Below, in pieces: positions 21,936-30,873 of a stretch of DNA of 38,993 nucleotides. Position numbers and translations under genes: made by a program. The notes under the pieces are model-generated. The model had not been told where the DNA came from. It did not search any database and was given only the letters and a program-made list of their open reading frames with translations. Every line of letters begins with the position of its first letter. The stretch's first letter is position 1. Source of the stretch: a virus; IMG/VR virus record IMGVR_UViG_3300042879_001340, positions 1 through 38,993 of that record. One strand, given 5' to 3'.

Positions 21936-22180
21936 TTCATCATCTCCAAGACGAGCCACGCCAGCCATCCGGGCGCAGCGGTTGCGATTGCGTCGATCAG
22001 GTCAGGCTGGCCTTCCTTGCGATACCACTGCTGCACCTCGTAGAGCACGCCCACCGCGGTCGTGGTGTAGGCCAGGCACGCGCCCAGGCCGAACCAGGCG
22101 TGGATGAAGAGCGCGCCCAGCGCGCAGGCGATGGCCAGGACGCCGAGGGCGATGTGGAGCAACTTGTCGCGGGGGATCAT
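21932..22180 (-). CDS. Small membrane protein of the lysis cassette, 82 aa
   Basis: After MIPRDKLLH come hydrophobic segments near 10-28 (ALGVLAIACALGALFIHAW) and 33-48, an YEVQQWYRKEG linker and a final hydrophobic stretch (PGWLAWLVLEMM). Resembles small holin-like proteins often coded directly after a tailspike. ATG 22180 overlaps the tailspike stop (ATGA). A truncated relic of its first codons lies at 32289-32318 behind tailspike 2. Confidence 0.78.
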   Translation of the reverse strand: MIPRDKLLHIALGVLAIACALGALFIHAWFGLGACLAYTTTAVGVLYEVQQWYRKEGQPDLIDAIATAAPGWLAWLVLEMMK

Positions 22181-24111
22181 GTCTGTGTGCCCACGATAGT
22201 GCCATCGGTATCCGATGAGGGCTCTACCGCGTATCGAACCCGGAGCCGCCCGCTGCTATCCGTCCACATATATGTGTAGACGCCAACCTGGGAGCCTGGA
22301 ACAAGAACAGGATTCAGCCATCCGCCCGCGGAAGTCTTGAACTCGGCGCTTGCGTTGGTTTCTATGCTGCCAACGTAAAGCCGGGTTGCGTCGCCGGTCT
22401 TGACCGAGTACCCGCTCGCCGTGTCAAGAGCAAATGCGGTCGTGCTCGCCTCAAGGCGAACCGTATTGTTGTCATCCCACAAGTAAACGTAATAACGGGT
22501 ATTTGCGGAAAGCCCTGAATTGGTCAACAAAATTCCTGGCGTGTTTACTTGATACTCGACCCATTCCCCGCTGGTGGAGCCGGTGCCGCGCAATCGAAGC
22601 GGCATCTTGTTTCCGATGCCAAGCGCAAACCTAAACCTCAGAACCGCATCGGTCGATGAGAGGGTCACAAGGTCGCACGTTTTGGGCACAACATCGAATT
22701 GCCATCCGCTAAATCGAACTTGCCCAGCATGGTCGAAGTTTTGCCAAATGGTGTTTCGCACTCGGCAGGTATCAAGGTCAGCAGCCGCGCCGCCAATCGT
22801 GAAAGCCTGGATTGCATTATTTCCGCTTGTTGCCCTTATCACGATTCCGCGTATATCGATCCCGCGAATTGAGTTCGATGCTGCGTTGAACTCGACGCCC
22901 CGCGTTGCGGTATATAAGTCATTGTTGTAAATCTGGCCTCGATCCCAGGTTAGCCCGTTGATTCCGTCGCAATACAAACCGAGCTTTTTGTTGTTCTCCA
23001 AAACAAAGTTTGAGAGGGTCGCCGTATTGGATAACCCGGCGCCGCCCTGAATGTAGAGCCCGACATTCTCACAAATGACGATACAGCTATCCAAGGCGTG
23101 CAGCACCTGCCCCTTCCACTTCATGCCTCCAGAAGGCGGCGGCACGGTCACGGATGCAGTTCCGCATTGCTGAATGAATGTATGTTCAAGAAGCAGAAAC
23201 GAGAACTCGTTGTAAGGGCCGGTAACGTCGCTGTTGATGCCCCAGCCTGCGCAATTCTCGATGCGGCATTGCCGCAGATGAACCATGTTGCTGCCGTCCA
23301 GATCGCCCTCATTCATTACGATGGCCACACCGTCGCCCGGAAAGCCCGTGATCCAAACATGATCCAGGGCGACCATGTAGGCCCTGCGAAGGCGTATGCC
23401 ATCAGCCGTGCCGGATGCCGAGCTTCCGACAAGCTTGATTCCCTCAAACCTGATCCACATCTGAAATTCGGCGGATGCGTCGGTGTCGATGTTGATTGCC
23501 TGCGTCGAGCCTCTGAAGTCCAGCACCGTCGCATCCGGCCCATCCCCGATAAGTGCTAAACCTTTCGTGAATACGCTGCTTCCCGAGGTGACGTAGGAAA
23601 GCCCGCTATTGAGTCGATATGTTCCGGCGGGCAGATATAACGTGCGACCATTTGCGGCATTGATCGCCGCCTGAATCGCCACCGTGTCGTCGGCCACCCC
23701 ATCGCCCACCGCGCCGAAGTCCTTCACGCTCACCGTGTCGCGCAGCTTGCTCTGCGCCGACCGCACCACGGCCCCGGTGCCGGCCTGGAGGAACGAAACC
23801 TCGACCGCGCTGAACCTGTCGCCAGCCGCAGGCGCGCTATAGACCAACGACCCCTTGGCGTCCTGCACCGTGATCGAGAAGTCCGATGCGACGTACAGCC
23901 GCCCAGGCGTGCCGTTGTTGGCCGGGTAGCCGTTGATCGTGCGCACCGGCAGGGCAGCGGGCTGCGTGAGCCCCGCATCCCAGTACACCGCCACCGGGTT
24001 CGTGATCGGGTTCAGGTTCGCCGTGCCGATCCAGACGTAGCCGTTCTCCAGCGGCTGGCCGTCGCGGTCGCTGAAGATCGGGAACGGGGGCTGGATGGAG
24101 AGGGTGGTCAT
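22177..24111 (-). CDS. Tailspike 1 with P22-type head-binding domain and beta-helix
   Basis: Binds and probably degrades surface polysaccharide. Residues 1-110 form the P22 tailspike head-binding domain (SIQPPFPIFSDRDGQPLENG, then GRLYVASDFSITV). Residues about 125-145 carry VSVKDFGAVGDGVADD, the entry to a pectate-lyase-type beta-helix that runs to about 430. The C-terminus (LSANTRYYVYLWDDNN, GDATRLYVGSIE) is a common phage trimerising or binding end. 644 aa is near P22 gp9 size (667). The stretch coding for the beta-helix is less GC-rich than its neighbours, which fits exchange between phages. The stop overlaps the lysis gene start. Confidence 0.9.
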   Translation of the reverse strand: MTTLSIQPPFPIFSDRDGQPLENGYVWIGTANLNPITNPVAVYWDAGLTQPAALPVRTINGYPANNGTPGRLYVASDFSITVQDAKGSLVYSAPAAGDRFSAVEVSFLQAGTGAVVRSAQSKLRDTVSVKDFGAVGDGVADDTVAIQAAINAANGRTLYLPAGTYRLNSGLSYVTSGSSVFTKGLALIGDGPDATVLDFRGSTQAINIDTDASAEFQMWIRFEGIKLVGSSASGTADGIRLRRAYMVALDHVWITGFPGDGVAIVMNEGDLDGSNMVHLRQCRIENCAGWGINSDVTGPYNEFSFLLLEHTFIQQCGTASVTVPPPSGGMKWKGQVLHALDSCIVICENVGLYIQGGAGLSNTATLSNFVLENNKKLGLYCDGINGLTWDRGQIYNNDLYTATRGVEFNAASNSIRGIDIRGIVIRATSGNNAIQAFTIGGAAADLDTCRVRNTIWQNFDHAGQVRFSGWQFDVVPKTCDLVTLSSTDAVLRFRFALGIGNKMPLRLRGTGSTSGEWVEYQVNTPGILLTNSGLSANTRYYVYLWDDNNTVRLEASTTAFALDTASGYSVKTGDATRLYVGSIETNASAEFKTSAGGWLNPVLVPGSQVGVYTYMWTDSSGRLRVRYAVEPSSDTDGTIVGTQT

Positions 24112-26867
24112 GGTTGGGGTTCCTCTGGAGACATCATTTGCGCGCCTCCGACGATAGCACCGGTAGTTGCTACGCGGGCGCGAGGGCCAGGCTTGCGGGC
24201 GTCTTTTGCGCGGCGCTGCGCGTTGCGGATCATTTCAATCGCGCCGTCCGGGTTTTTGTACATCATGTAGCTCAACTCAGCCGCGACGCGCTTGTTGATA
24301 CGCTCCTCGACGTTGACCCACACGCTACGAGCCATTGTGGCCAATCGGTCAAGCAAAACAGGGAAGCCTTTCGCCGATGCGCCAACCTGTGCTGCCTCTT
24401 CGCTTGCCAGCGCTGCGACGTTGGGTGTTGCGGTTTGCGCCCCAAACCCTGCCAAGTTGTCCACTCGACGGATGCGAGCGATGTCGCGGGCCACGTTCTC
24501 CAAACTCATCAGTTGGTCTGTGGTGAACCCATTGAGCACCGTTGGCATCTTGGCTTCGACGCCGGCAAGTTGCGGGCTGGCCAGTAACTTCTTGACCTCG
24601 CCACCAATCTGCGCCTGATTCAGCAAGCGGTTGTACTGCACTGAACCAAGACCGAGTTTCATCGATTCGGAGGTCTTTGGGTCGCGCAACAGTCGCAGCG
24701 CGTCTTCATAGTTGCCGTCACGAATGCCAGCGTTGATGCGTTCGCTCAGGTTGGCCGACAGCGCCGCCTTAGCCGGCTCGTCCATGCGGCGAAGCGCCAC
24801 ACCCATCTTGTTGGAGTTCTTCAGCAGATCATCCACAAGCGCCGCGGCCGTGGGCTGCTTGAACTGCTTGGCCTCCTCGGCAAGCGCCCGGTAGCCCTCG
24901 TCGATGCGAGCGGCTTCCTGCTGCACCGATTGCAGACGACCGGTGATGTTCGCGCCAGCATTGTCCATCAGCGAAAGTTGGCGCTGGTTGTCGGCCAAAA
25001 ACTTCGCCGCGCGGTTGGGGTCGATGCGGCCCTTGACAAACACGCGGCGTCGAAACTCGTCCTCCACACCTTGCGAGATGGCGTTGAGCGTGGCCGGCTC
25101 GCGCCCGACTGCAGCAAGCAAGTCGGTCGCGCCTGTTTCGGATCCGAGCATTGTCCTGACGATGCGCTCGCTCGGCAGCAACGGTACGTTGGCCGAACTC
25201 ATGCGCTGCAACTTCGACGCGGTGCCAGAGTAGAACTTGTCGGCCACTTCCTTGCCGTGCAGGTTCTTGGCGGCCTCGTAGGCTTTCTTGGCCTCGTCAG
25301 ACAGTGGGCTGCTGTCGATGGCGCTCTTGAGCGATGTCTTGAGTTGCATCAGGTTGGACCTGATGATTCGAGATGTCGAGTCGCTTGACCGACTGAGAGC
25401 AGCAAGGTCGATGTTGAGCGCCTTGTTGAGCGCGTCGGCCTGCTCCAGCGTTACCTCGGGGACGGCCTTTGCAGCAGCTTCCTGAGCCCGCTTCTTCGCG
25501 CCGCCTCGGAGCGTGGCGGGAATGGGTTGCGGTCCATACAGGTCAAGAATCTTGGCCGTCTCAGGCGCGATGGCCTTGAGTTCGGCAAGCGGCATGGCCC
25601 TGATTTCGCGCGCGGCGTTGACAACGCCTTGGAAGTTGATCTTGGTGCTGGGGGGAGCAAGCTCAAATGCGCGGTTGTACGCAGGCGTCACGATCTCTTC
25701 GCGCGCCTTCTTCAGACTCGCCTCGGCCGCGCCCGATAGCACCTCTCCGATGCGAATCTGTGAGGCGTTGGCGAGCCCTTCACCGAGCGCCCGCGTGGCG
25801 TCGTCGAACGCCGCCGTTTCCTCTTGGATGCTGCGCATCACCGAGTCACGGGTAGCCGTGAGATCGGCAAACGCCTGCGGGTTCATCACGCCTGCCTGGC
25901 GCTGCAGATTGGAGTTGATGCGCTCCAGTTGCCCCTTCAGCGCGCCGATGCGCTCTTGTTGAGCCTCGTACACCATGCGGTTCTGCGTGTCCGAAACGCG
26001 CGATACGCGACGCTCCATCGCGGCGATGGTGGGCGATGTAATGCCACCCTCGACAAGCCGCTCACTCAGCGTAGGCTGATACCCTGCTGCGGTCGGCATA
26101 TCGCGCGTCCCACGCAGCGCGCTGATCGCCTCTTCTTCTTGGCCACCAAGCGCCGAAACAAGGCGGTTTTCCGCAACTTGCCGAGGCTGAAGAACTGGCT
26201 GAACGACGCTGCGACCAAAACCGTAGACTGCCGGTACCGCGGGCAAGAACGCACCAATGGCCGTTCCAGTGCCGATCTCGCCAGGTTCGACAAGTGCCGT
26301 GGTCGCCGCGCCTGCGGCGCCGCCTGCTGCCATGCGTGTACCGATGGCGGGAAAACCAGTCAGACCCGCCGCGCCAGCAGAGCCCATGCCGCCAGCCTCC
26401 AGCGCGCCGCCGACCCGCGCCGCGCCAGCGGTACGCGCCAGTCCACCGAGCACCGGTCCTACACCAAGCGTGCCGCCGATTTCGGTGGCGAGTTTGGACA
26501 CCTGAAACGCGGCCGATTCGGGGTCAACGCCGATGTCAATCAATGCCGCCGTGATGTCGCTCATGCGTTGCTGCACGCGCGGCAGGAACGTCTCGGTAGG
26601 CTCACCGCCGATGGCCGCTGGCGCCGCGGTGCGCGCGGCCTCAGTCAGCACTGAGCCGATAGACCCGGCGCCACGAACCGCGCCGCCGACAATATTGCCC
26701 ACTTGCCGCCGGCGCTGCTCGAACATCTGCTGACCAGGATCGGGCGGCGCGGCAGCGAAAAGCCGCTGCGCTTCACGGATTACATCCTCCTCGCTGGCAC
26801 CAGCGGGGCCTTCGATCTCGCGGACCACGCCATTCGGGTCTTGGACGCGATAGATTTGGGTAGCCAT
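24108..26867 (-). CDS. Large DNA ejection (internal virion) protein, 919 aa
   Basis: Begins MATQIYRVQDPNGVVREIEG, an N-terminal pattern of internal virion proteins in podoviruses. Residues about 55-210 include several Gly/Ala-rich hydrophobic stretches (VGNIVGGAVRGAGSIGSVL, GGTLGVGPVLGGLARTAG, RMAAGGAAGAATTAL) able to insert in membrane. The rest is long alpha helix to the C-terminus, which ends RVATTGAIVGGAQMM. By size and order with two smaller neighbours it corresponds to the largest P22-like ejection protein (gp16 role), which forms part of a channel for DNA through the cell envelope. ATG 26867 lies 4 bp after the upstream gene. Confidence 0.82.
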   Translation of the reverse strand: MATQIYRVQDPNGVVREIEGPAGASEEDVIREAQRLFAAAPPDPGQQMFEQRRRQVGNIVGGAVRGAGSIGSVLTEAARTAAPAAIGGEPTETFLPRVQQRMSDITAALIDIGVDPESAAFQVSKLATEIGGTLGVGPVLGGLARTAGAARVGGALEAGGMGSAGAAGLTGFPAIGTRMAAGGAAGAATTALVEPGEIGTGTAIGAFLPAVPAVYGFGRSVVQPVLQPRQVAENRLVSALGGQEEEAISALRGTRDMPTAAGYQPTLSERLVEGGITSPTIAAMERRVSRVSDTQNRMVYEAQQERIGALKGQLERINSNLQRQAGVMNPQAFADLTATRDSVMRSIQEETAAFDDATRALGEGLANASQIRIGEVLSGAAEASLKKAREEIVTPAYNRAFELAPPSTKINFQGVVNAAREIRAMPLAELKAIAPETAKILDLYGPQPIPATLRGGAKKRAQEAAAKAVPEVTLEQADALNKALNIDLAALSRSSDSTSRIIRSNLMQLKTSLKSAIDSSPLSDEAKKAYEAAKNLHGKEVADKFYSGTASKLQRMSSANVPLLPSERIVRTMLGSETGATDLLAAVGREPATLNAISQGVEDEFRRRVFVKGRIDPNRAAKFLADNQRQLSLMDNAGANITGRLQSVQQEAARIDEGYRALAEEAKQFKQPTAAALVDDLLKNSNKMGVALRRMDEPAKAALSANLSERINAGIRDGNYEDALRLLRDPKTSESMKLGLGSVQYNRLLNQAQIGGEVKKLLASPQLAGVEAKMPTVLNGFTTDQLMSLENVARDIARIRRVDNLAGFGAQTATPNVAALASEEAAQVGASAKGFPVLLDRLATMARSVWVNVEERINKRVAAELSYMMYKNPDGAIEMIRNAQRRAKDARKPGPRARVATTGAIVGGAQMMSPEEPQP

Positions 26868-26871
26868 GCGG

Positions 26872-28326
26872 TTACCTCGGCGTGGTCGGCAACAGGCGCC
26901 ATTGGCCTGTTCCGGCTGGAGCAGCGCCTGCGCCCGACTGCATCGTCGGAGACGCCAGCAGCTTGTTCAACTCTTCTTCCAGTTCGGGCGTCCACGCTCT
27001 TCCGGCGCGCACCCTAGCGCCCTCAATCGCCTGTGCCAACCGCTGCCGCTTCGTTGCGCGAGTAGCAGGATCGTCGGACCATACTGGAAGGTACGCGCTC
27101 TTTTGCTGTTCCAACTGCTCTCTGTTGTACGCAGCCCCGGTAGCGAGGTACAGCAATGCGTCCAGCACATCGTTTTGCGCCGAGGATACGATTTGCCTAT
27201 CTGTGTCGCGCACAAGATTGGTGGCTCTGGACAGCAGTGGGGTGTTCTCCATGCCGGCTTCAACAGCACTAGGCGCTTCTGACTTAGGATTTCGCTTAAC
27301 TGCTGCGCTGATCTCTTTGGCGCGCTGAAGCAGCCGCCGCGTAGCCGCCGAGGCTTGCTGCTCGGAGACGTTGGGCGTCTCGGGCCGTGCGCTGGACGCA
27401 GGCGACAATCGGCGGGAAAGTGCCTCGCTCTGAGTGACAAAGATTGTTCGCCCAGTATCGGGGTCAACGGCCTGAACAACTGGCTCTCTTGCTTCACGCG
27501 GCTCTCTAGGCGGCTCCCTCGTCGTCAAAATGCGAAGCCTTCCCTCAATCGCCTGCCGAGCCTGCGGCGTGAGCGCAGGGTCTTTCAGGCGTTCGGTCAG
27601 CCGCTCGACCTCAGTTGGCGCCCCCGGCGCTGCCGGTGCGGTGAACACTACTTGGCCGTCTTGCAGCACCGTAGAGCCCGGAGCAACCACCATCGGCTTC
27701 CCGGGGGCTTCCGGGTACAGCGGCTTGTTTGCACGCTTGAGGTTGTTGACCACCGCGTCGGCGATCTTGCTGGCTCGTTCGTTGCCGGTTGCGGCCACGA
27801 AGTCCATCATGCCGTGGACCATGCGAGCAGCGGCTATCGGGTCAAGTTCGGCTACGCGCGCCGCATCCTCAAGCGCCTTCCTCTCCGTAGGGCCTTGCTC
27901 TGCTTCCGCCGACTCTCGCAGCAACCTGACTCCGATTTCAGGATTCAACGCAAGCGCGTTCACCACGCTACCAAACCTGCGCAGGCGGTTCTCAATGACA
28001 GCCGCGGGCATCTGTTCAAGTTGACGCCCGATGAACGCACGGTTAGCCTCACTGTTGGTCAGTTGCATCAGCCGCAATTGCTGCTGCCGAGACATCTGCT
28101 CGAATGGCACCGCCTGAAGCTGCTGCAACTCGACCTCGTTAGCCGCGGCACGTTGCGCGGCCTGCTGCTCCAGCGCAGCCTTCTGCCGCATGGCCTCCAT
28201 CTGCACAGCCTGCTGCTGTCGAGCCATCTCAACGTCAGCCATCTGCGCACCCACGCGCATCCCCTGCAGCACGCTCTCGAACGGCGTGGCGACCTGCATC
28301 TGGTAGTTGATCGGGCCGAGTGCCAT
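26872..28326 (-). CDS. Ejection protein, P22 gp20-like by position
   Basis: A 484-aa helical protein. The start, MALGPINYQMQVATPFESVL, is typical of phage ejection proteins, then residues 30-90 form a Gln/Glu/Ala-rich coiled coil (EMARQQQAVQMEAMRQKAAL). Middle (about 190-310) is Pro/Ala-rich with linker character, and the end is helical plus Gly/Pro tail. No catalytic motif. It follows the 309-aa gene and precedes the large ejection protein, the usual order for the three ejected proteins of P22-like phages. 4-bp gap to both neighbours. Confidence 0.82.
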   Translation of the reverse strand: MALGPINYQMQVATPFESVLQGMRVGAQMADVEMARQQQAVQMEAMRQKAALEQQAAQRAAANEVELQQLQAVPFEQMSRQQQLRLMQLTNSEANRAFIGRQLEQMPAAVIENRLRRFGSVVNALALNPEIGVRLLRESAEAEQGPTERKALEDAARVAELDPIAAARMVHGMMDFVAATGNERASKIADAVVNNLKRANKPLYPEAPGKPMVVAPGSTVLQDGQVVFTAPAAPGAPTEVERLTERLKDPALTPQARQAIEGRLRILTTREPPREPREAREPVVQAVDPDTGRTIFVTQSEALSRRLSPASSARPETPNVSEQQASAATRRLLQRAKEISAAVKRNPKSEAPSAVEAGMENTPLLSRATNLVRDTDRQIVSSAQNDVLDALLYLATGAAYNREQLEQQKSAYLPVWSDDPATRATKRQRLAQAIEGARVRAGRAWTPELEEELNKLLASPTMQSGAGAAPAGTGQWRLLPTTPR

Positions 28327-28330
28327 GTCG

Positions 28331-29260
28331 TCAGCCTCCGGGAACGCGGCCGTAATCGACCATGAGGTATCCGTCGCGCTGCAGCACGGCGTCCGGGTAC
28401 AGCGGCTGGACCTCCTGCGCCATCAGGCCGATGTGCAGCGGGCCGCCCCAGACGTAGCGGAACTGGTAGACGCCGAGGCCATCGGAGCGCGTGGACAGGC
28501 GCGTGATGTCGGTCTTCAGGCGGCGGTCGCTGACGAACTGGCCGATGTCCTGATTTCCGTAGGCCAGCCCGGTGCCGAACCCTGACGAGCCGAGGCCGGT
28601 CTGCGAGAACGCGGCCTGCGCACCCCCGAACGACGGGAACGGAATCCGTCCGCTGCCCACGCCCATGCCGTACATCTGCAACGGCGTCTGGAGCAGGTTG
28701 GCGAACGGCGCCGCGCGGCCGAGCGTGCCGCCTGCGCGGGCTGCGCCCTGCTGCTGGAGCAGACCGGCGACGCCGCGCCCCGTCTCCATGCCCGCAGCAC
28801 CCACACCCGCAGCGGACTGCTGCCCGAGTGCGGTGAGCCCACCGAGGCGCGCGTACTGCTGGTCGAGCGCCTCTTGCAGCATCGCGGGCCGGAACTGCGC
28901 CAGCGCACCCTGGAGGTTCCCGCCGCGCAGGCCTCCGGTGGCCGAGGCGTTCTGCAGCATGGCCTCCTCGCCCTGACGGGTGAGGGCCTGTAGGAGCGGG
29001 CTCTGCTCGACCCCCGAGATGGCCTGCTGCTGCGCCTCTGCGCCCTGCAACCCGAGCATCGCCTGCATCCCTTGCAGCGCGGGCTGGCCGGCCTGGACGT
29101 AGGGCTCCAGCAGCTTGCGCATCTCGTCGAACTGACGGCGCTGCTCCTCGATGCCGGCCTCGGCAGCTTGCGACTGCTGGCTTGCTGCCTTGCCCGCAGC
29201 GCGGGATTGAATCGCGCTGCTGGCTACAGCAGCGACGATTGGAACTGCTGGATTAGGCAT
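28331..29260 (-). CDS. Ejection-type protein with a C-terminal S74-like chaperone motif
   Basis: Residues 1-240 are Ala/Gln/Gly-rich helices typical of P22 gp7-like ejected proteins (AAVASSAIQSRAAGKAASQQ, LLEPYVQAGQPALQG). Residues 244-309 are different: SDRRLKTDITRLS, YQFRYVW, HIGLMAQEVQPLYPDAV and GYLMVDYG. This order matches the peptidase S74 intramolecular chaperone, whose Ser and Lys (Ser244, Lys249 here, five apart as in that family) cut the domain off after assembly. Whether it cleaves here is not shown. Its fusion to an ejection protein is unusual. ATG 29260 overlaps the upstream gene's end by 8 bp. Confidence 0.83.
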   Translation of the reverse strand: MPNPAVPIVAAVASSAIQSRAAGKAASQQSQAAEAGIEEQRRQFDEMRKLLEPYVQAGQPALQGMQAMLGLQGAEAQQQAISGVEQSPLLQALTRQGEEAMLQNASATGGLRGGNLQGALAQFRPAMLQEALDQQYARLGGLTALGQQSAAGVGAAGMETGRGVAGLLQQQGAARAGGTLGRAAPFANLLQTPLQMYGMGVGSGRIPFPSFGGAQAAFSQTGLGSSGFGTGLAYGNQDIGQFVSDRRLKTDITRLSTRSDGLGVYQFRYVWGGPLHIGLMAQEVQPLYPDAVLQRDGYLMVDYGRVPGG

Positions 29261-29696
29261 CGCTGCCTCCTTCGAATTCGTTCATGTAGGCGTCGAACGT
29301 CTCGCCATACGTCTGCATCACGAACGGCGCGGCCTTCACCGCAGCCGCTGCCCCGTGGCAGATGCAGACCACCGAGAGCACGATGTCGTAGTACCCCGCG
29401 CGCCAGGCGTAGGCCATCGCTGACGGGTTCCCGGCGCGCTCGGCTGCGTCTGCGCCCTGCCACTTGAGGATCGCCTGCGAGATGAGCGGCAGCAGCACGG
29501 CGCTGTGCTGCTGGAAGAACGGCGAAGCCGGCAGCGCGAACAGCAGATTCCAGATGGCCGCGTCGAGGTCGGCACGCTCCACCTTGTCGCCATCGGCAAC
29601 GTCGTCAAGCACTTGGATGCAGTCGTACAGCGCGAGCAGCCACTCCACCGCCGGGGGCGGGAGCCGGAACACTTGCTCGAAATTCTGACGCAGCAT
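29253..29696 (-). CDS. Virion-block protein of unknown function, 147 aa
   Basis: A mainly helical protein with LRQNFEQVFRLPPPAVEWLLALYDCI near 2-27, then ALPASPFFQQHSAVLLPLI and an aromatic region AMAYAWRAGYYDIVLSVVCICHGA, and an acidic end (MNEFEGGSDA). It is coded just upstream of the three ejection-type genes and overlaps the first by 8 bp; similar short proteins occur here in related phages. ATG 29696 has GGGAGG; the longer frame upstream is shadow. A virion or ejection-accessory role is inferred only from place. Confidence 0.75.
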   Translation of the reverse strand: MLRQNFEQVFRLPPPAVEWLLALYDCIQVLDDVADGDKVERADLDAAIWNLLFALPASPFFQQHSAVLLPLISQAILKWQGADAAERAGNPSAMAYAWRAGYYDIVLSVVCICHGAAAAVKAAPFVMQTYGETFDAYMNEFEGGSDA

Positions 29697-29752
29697 GGCA
29701 CCTCCCGGTGGCTGCTGGCGGCCGACAGACTCAGCGGATGCCATCATACCGC

Positions 29753-30088
29753 TCAAGTGATCTCGCGTCCAGACACCCGCAGCGTGAGCGAGGTCGCATT
29801 GCTGGCGATGGCCGAGATGAACCCACCAGGCGCGAGCACCTGGCCCACCAGTTCGGGGCACAGGTACGTCTCGTCAGGCTGCACGGTGCGGGTGTCGATG
29901 ACGAGGTTGGAGTTCCCGGCAGACCCGCCGCTCGTGACGATGTTCACCGAGAACGTGCGCGACACGGTGTCCGTGTTCGTCACGGTGGCCTTGTCGATGA
30001 TGGCCCGCACGTTGGTGGCGGTGTACTGCGTGGTCTGCACGGCCTCCATCTGCTTGGGAGGCACGAGTACGGCTACGGTTACGGTCAT
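29753..30088 (-). CDS. Small beta-rich structural protein, 111 aa
   Basis: A Thr/Val/Ser-rich protein with alternating strands (TVTVAVLVPPKQMEAV, TATVTNTDTVSRTFSVNIV, LVIDTRTVQPDETYL) and no membrane segment, typical of a virion beta-sandwich. ATG 30088 overlaps the upstream stop (ATGA). Between gp10-like and ejection genes, it may be a tail or head accessory protein. No family is recognised. GGGGGC precedes the start. Confidence 0.75.
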   Translation of the reverse strand: MTVTVAVLVPPKQMEAVQTTQYTATNVRAIIDKATVTNTDTVSRTFSVNIVTSGGSAGNSNLVIDTRTVQPDETYLCPELVGQVLAPGGFISAIASNATSLTLRVSGREIT

Positions 30089-30873
30089 GATTCGACGCCC
30101 CCGATGTTGTTTGCGACTGTGAGGATGATGGACGGAATGCCCGGATGCGGAGCCACGGCACCGGAGGCCAGCAACTGCACGCCGAGGTTGGTGACGCTGA
30201 ACATGAGTTCGACGTAATCCCCGGCCTTCAGGTTGAAGAAGTAGTTGAGCGACAGGAACACCTCGGCGTTGTTGCCTTTCACGCGCGCCTGGCTCGCGGA
30301 GTTCGTGACATCCGCGCCGTTGAGCCGGAACCACAGGTAGAACGTTTCATCAGTGGCAACCGTCGAGTCGAGCTGGATGCTGGTCTGGAAGTTGTAGATG
30401 CCCTCGGTGTCCACCACGATGCGTGATGTCGGGCTGCCAAGCGTCACCCCACGCGACAGATCGGTCGTGTTGAACGTGATTTCCTTGGCCGTGTTGATCA
30501 CGGTCGCTGTCTGCGTCGTGGTGTCGTAGAACGACCCGTAGCGGCTGCGCTTGAACTCGCGCGGCGCGGGCGCAGTCTCCACGAAGTCAGCGATGTGCTT
30601 GAGCGCAAGCACCTGCTGCAGCGCCAGCGTGGCCTTGGCTTCGCACGCGGCCAGAGTCGCGGCCAGAGACTGCTCGGCCGACTGCACCTGATCCTGGGCC
30701 TGTACCGCAGCGGCCTGCGCCGTGCCAACCGACGCGCTGAGTTGGGCCACCACATCAGGGGCCAGCGGCTCGACCACGTTGAACAGGTTCTCGAAGGCGC
30801 GAATCTGCTCCTGATCCTTGAGGAACTGCGCCAGCTGCGAGCGGTTCAGGCGAAGCGGAGGCGTGGTGGCCAT
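30085..30873 (-). CDS. Virion protein with coiled coil and C1q-like jelly-roll domain
   Basis: Residues 1-95 are helical with coiled-coil segments (QVQSAEQSLAATLAACEAKA); residues about 108-255 form a beta sandwich (YGSFYDTTTQTATVI, YNFQTSIQLDS, FYLWFRLNGADV, FFNLKAGDYVELMFS, SIILTVANN) whose strand order resembles the C1q/TNF-like domains seen on phage surface fibres. Such a trimeric jelly roll suggests a receptor-facing or tail-needle-like component. It sits between gp10-like and the small beta-rich protein, coupled by TGATG at the gp10-like stop. Confidence 0.8.
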   Translation of the reverse strand: MATTPPLRLNRSQLAQFLKDQEQIRAFENLFNVVEPLAPDVVAQLSASVGTAQAAAVQAQDQVQSAEQSLAATLAACEAKATLALQQVLALKHIADFVETAPAPREFKRSRYGSFYDTTTQTATVINTAKEITFNTTDLSRGVTLGSPTSRIVVDTEGIYNFQTSIQLDSTVATDETFYLWFRLNGADVTNSASQARVKGNNAEVFLSLNYFFNLKAGDYVELMFSVTNLGVQLLASGAVAPHPGIPSIILTVANNIGGVES

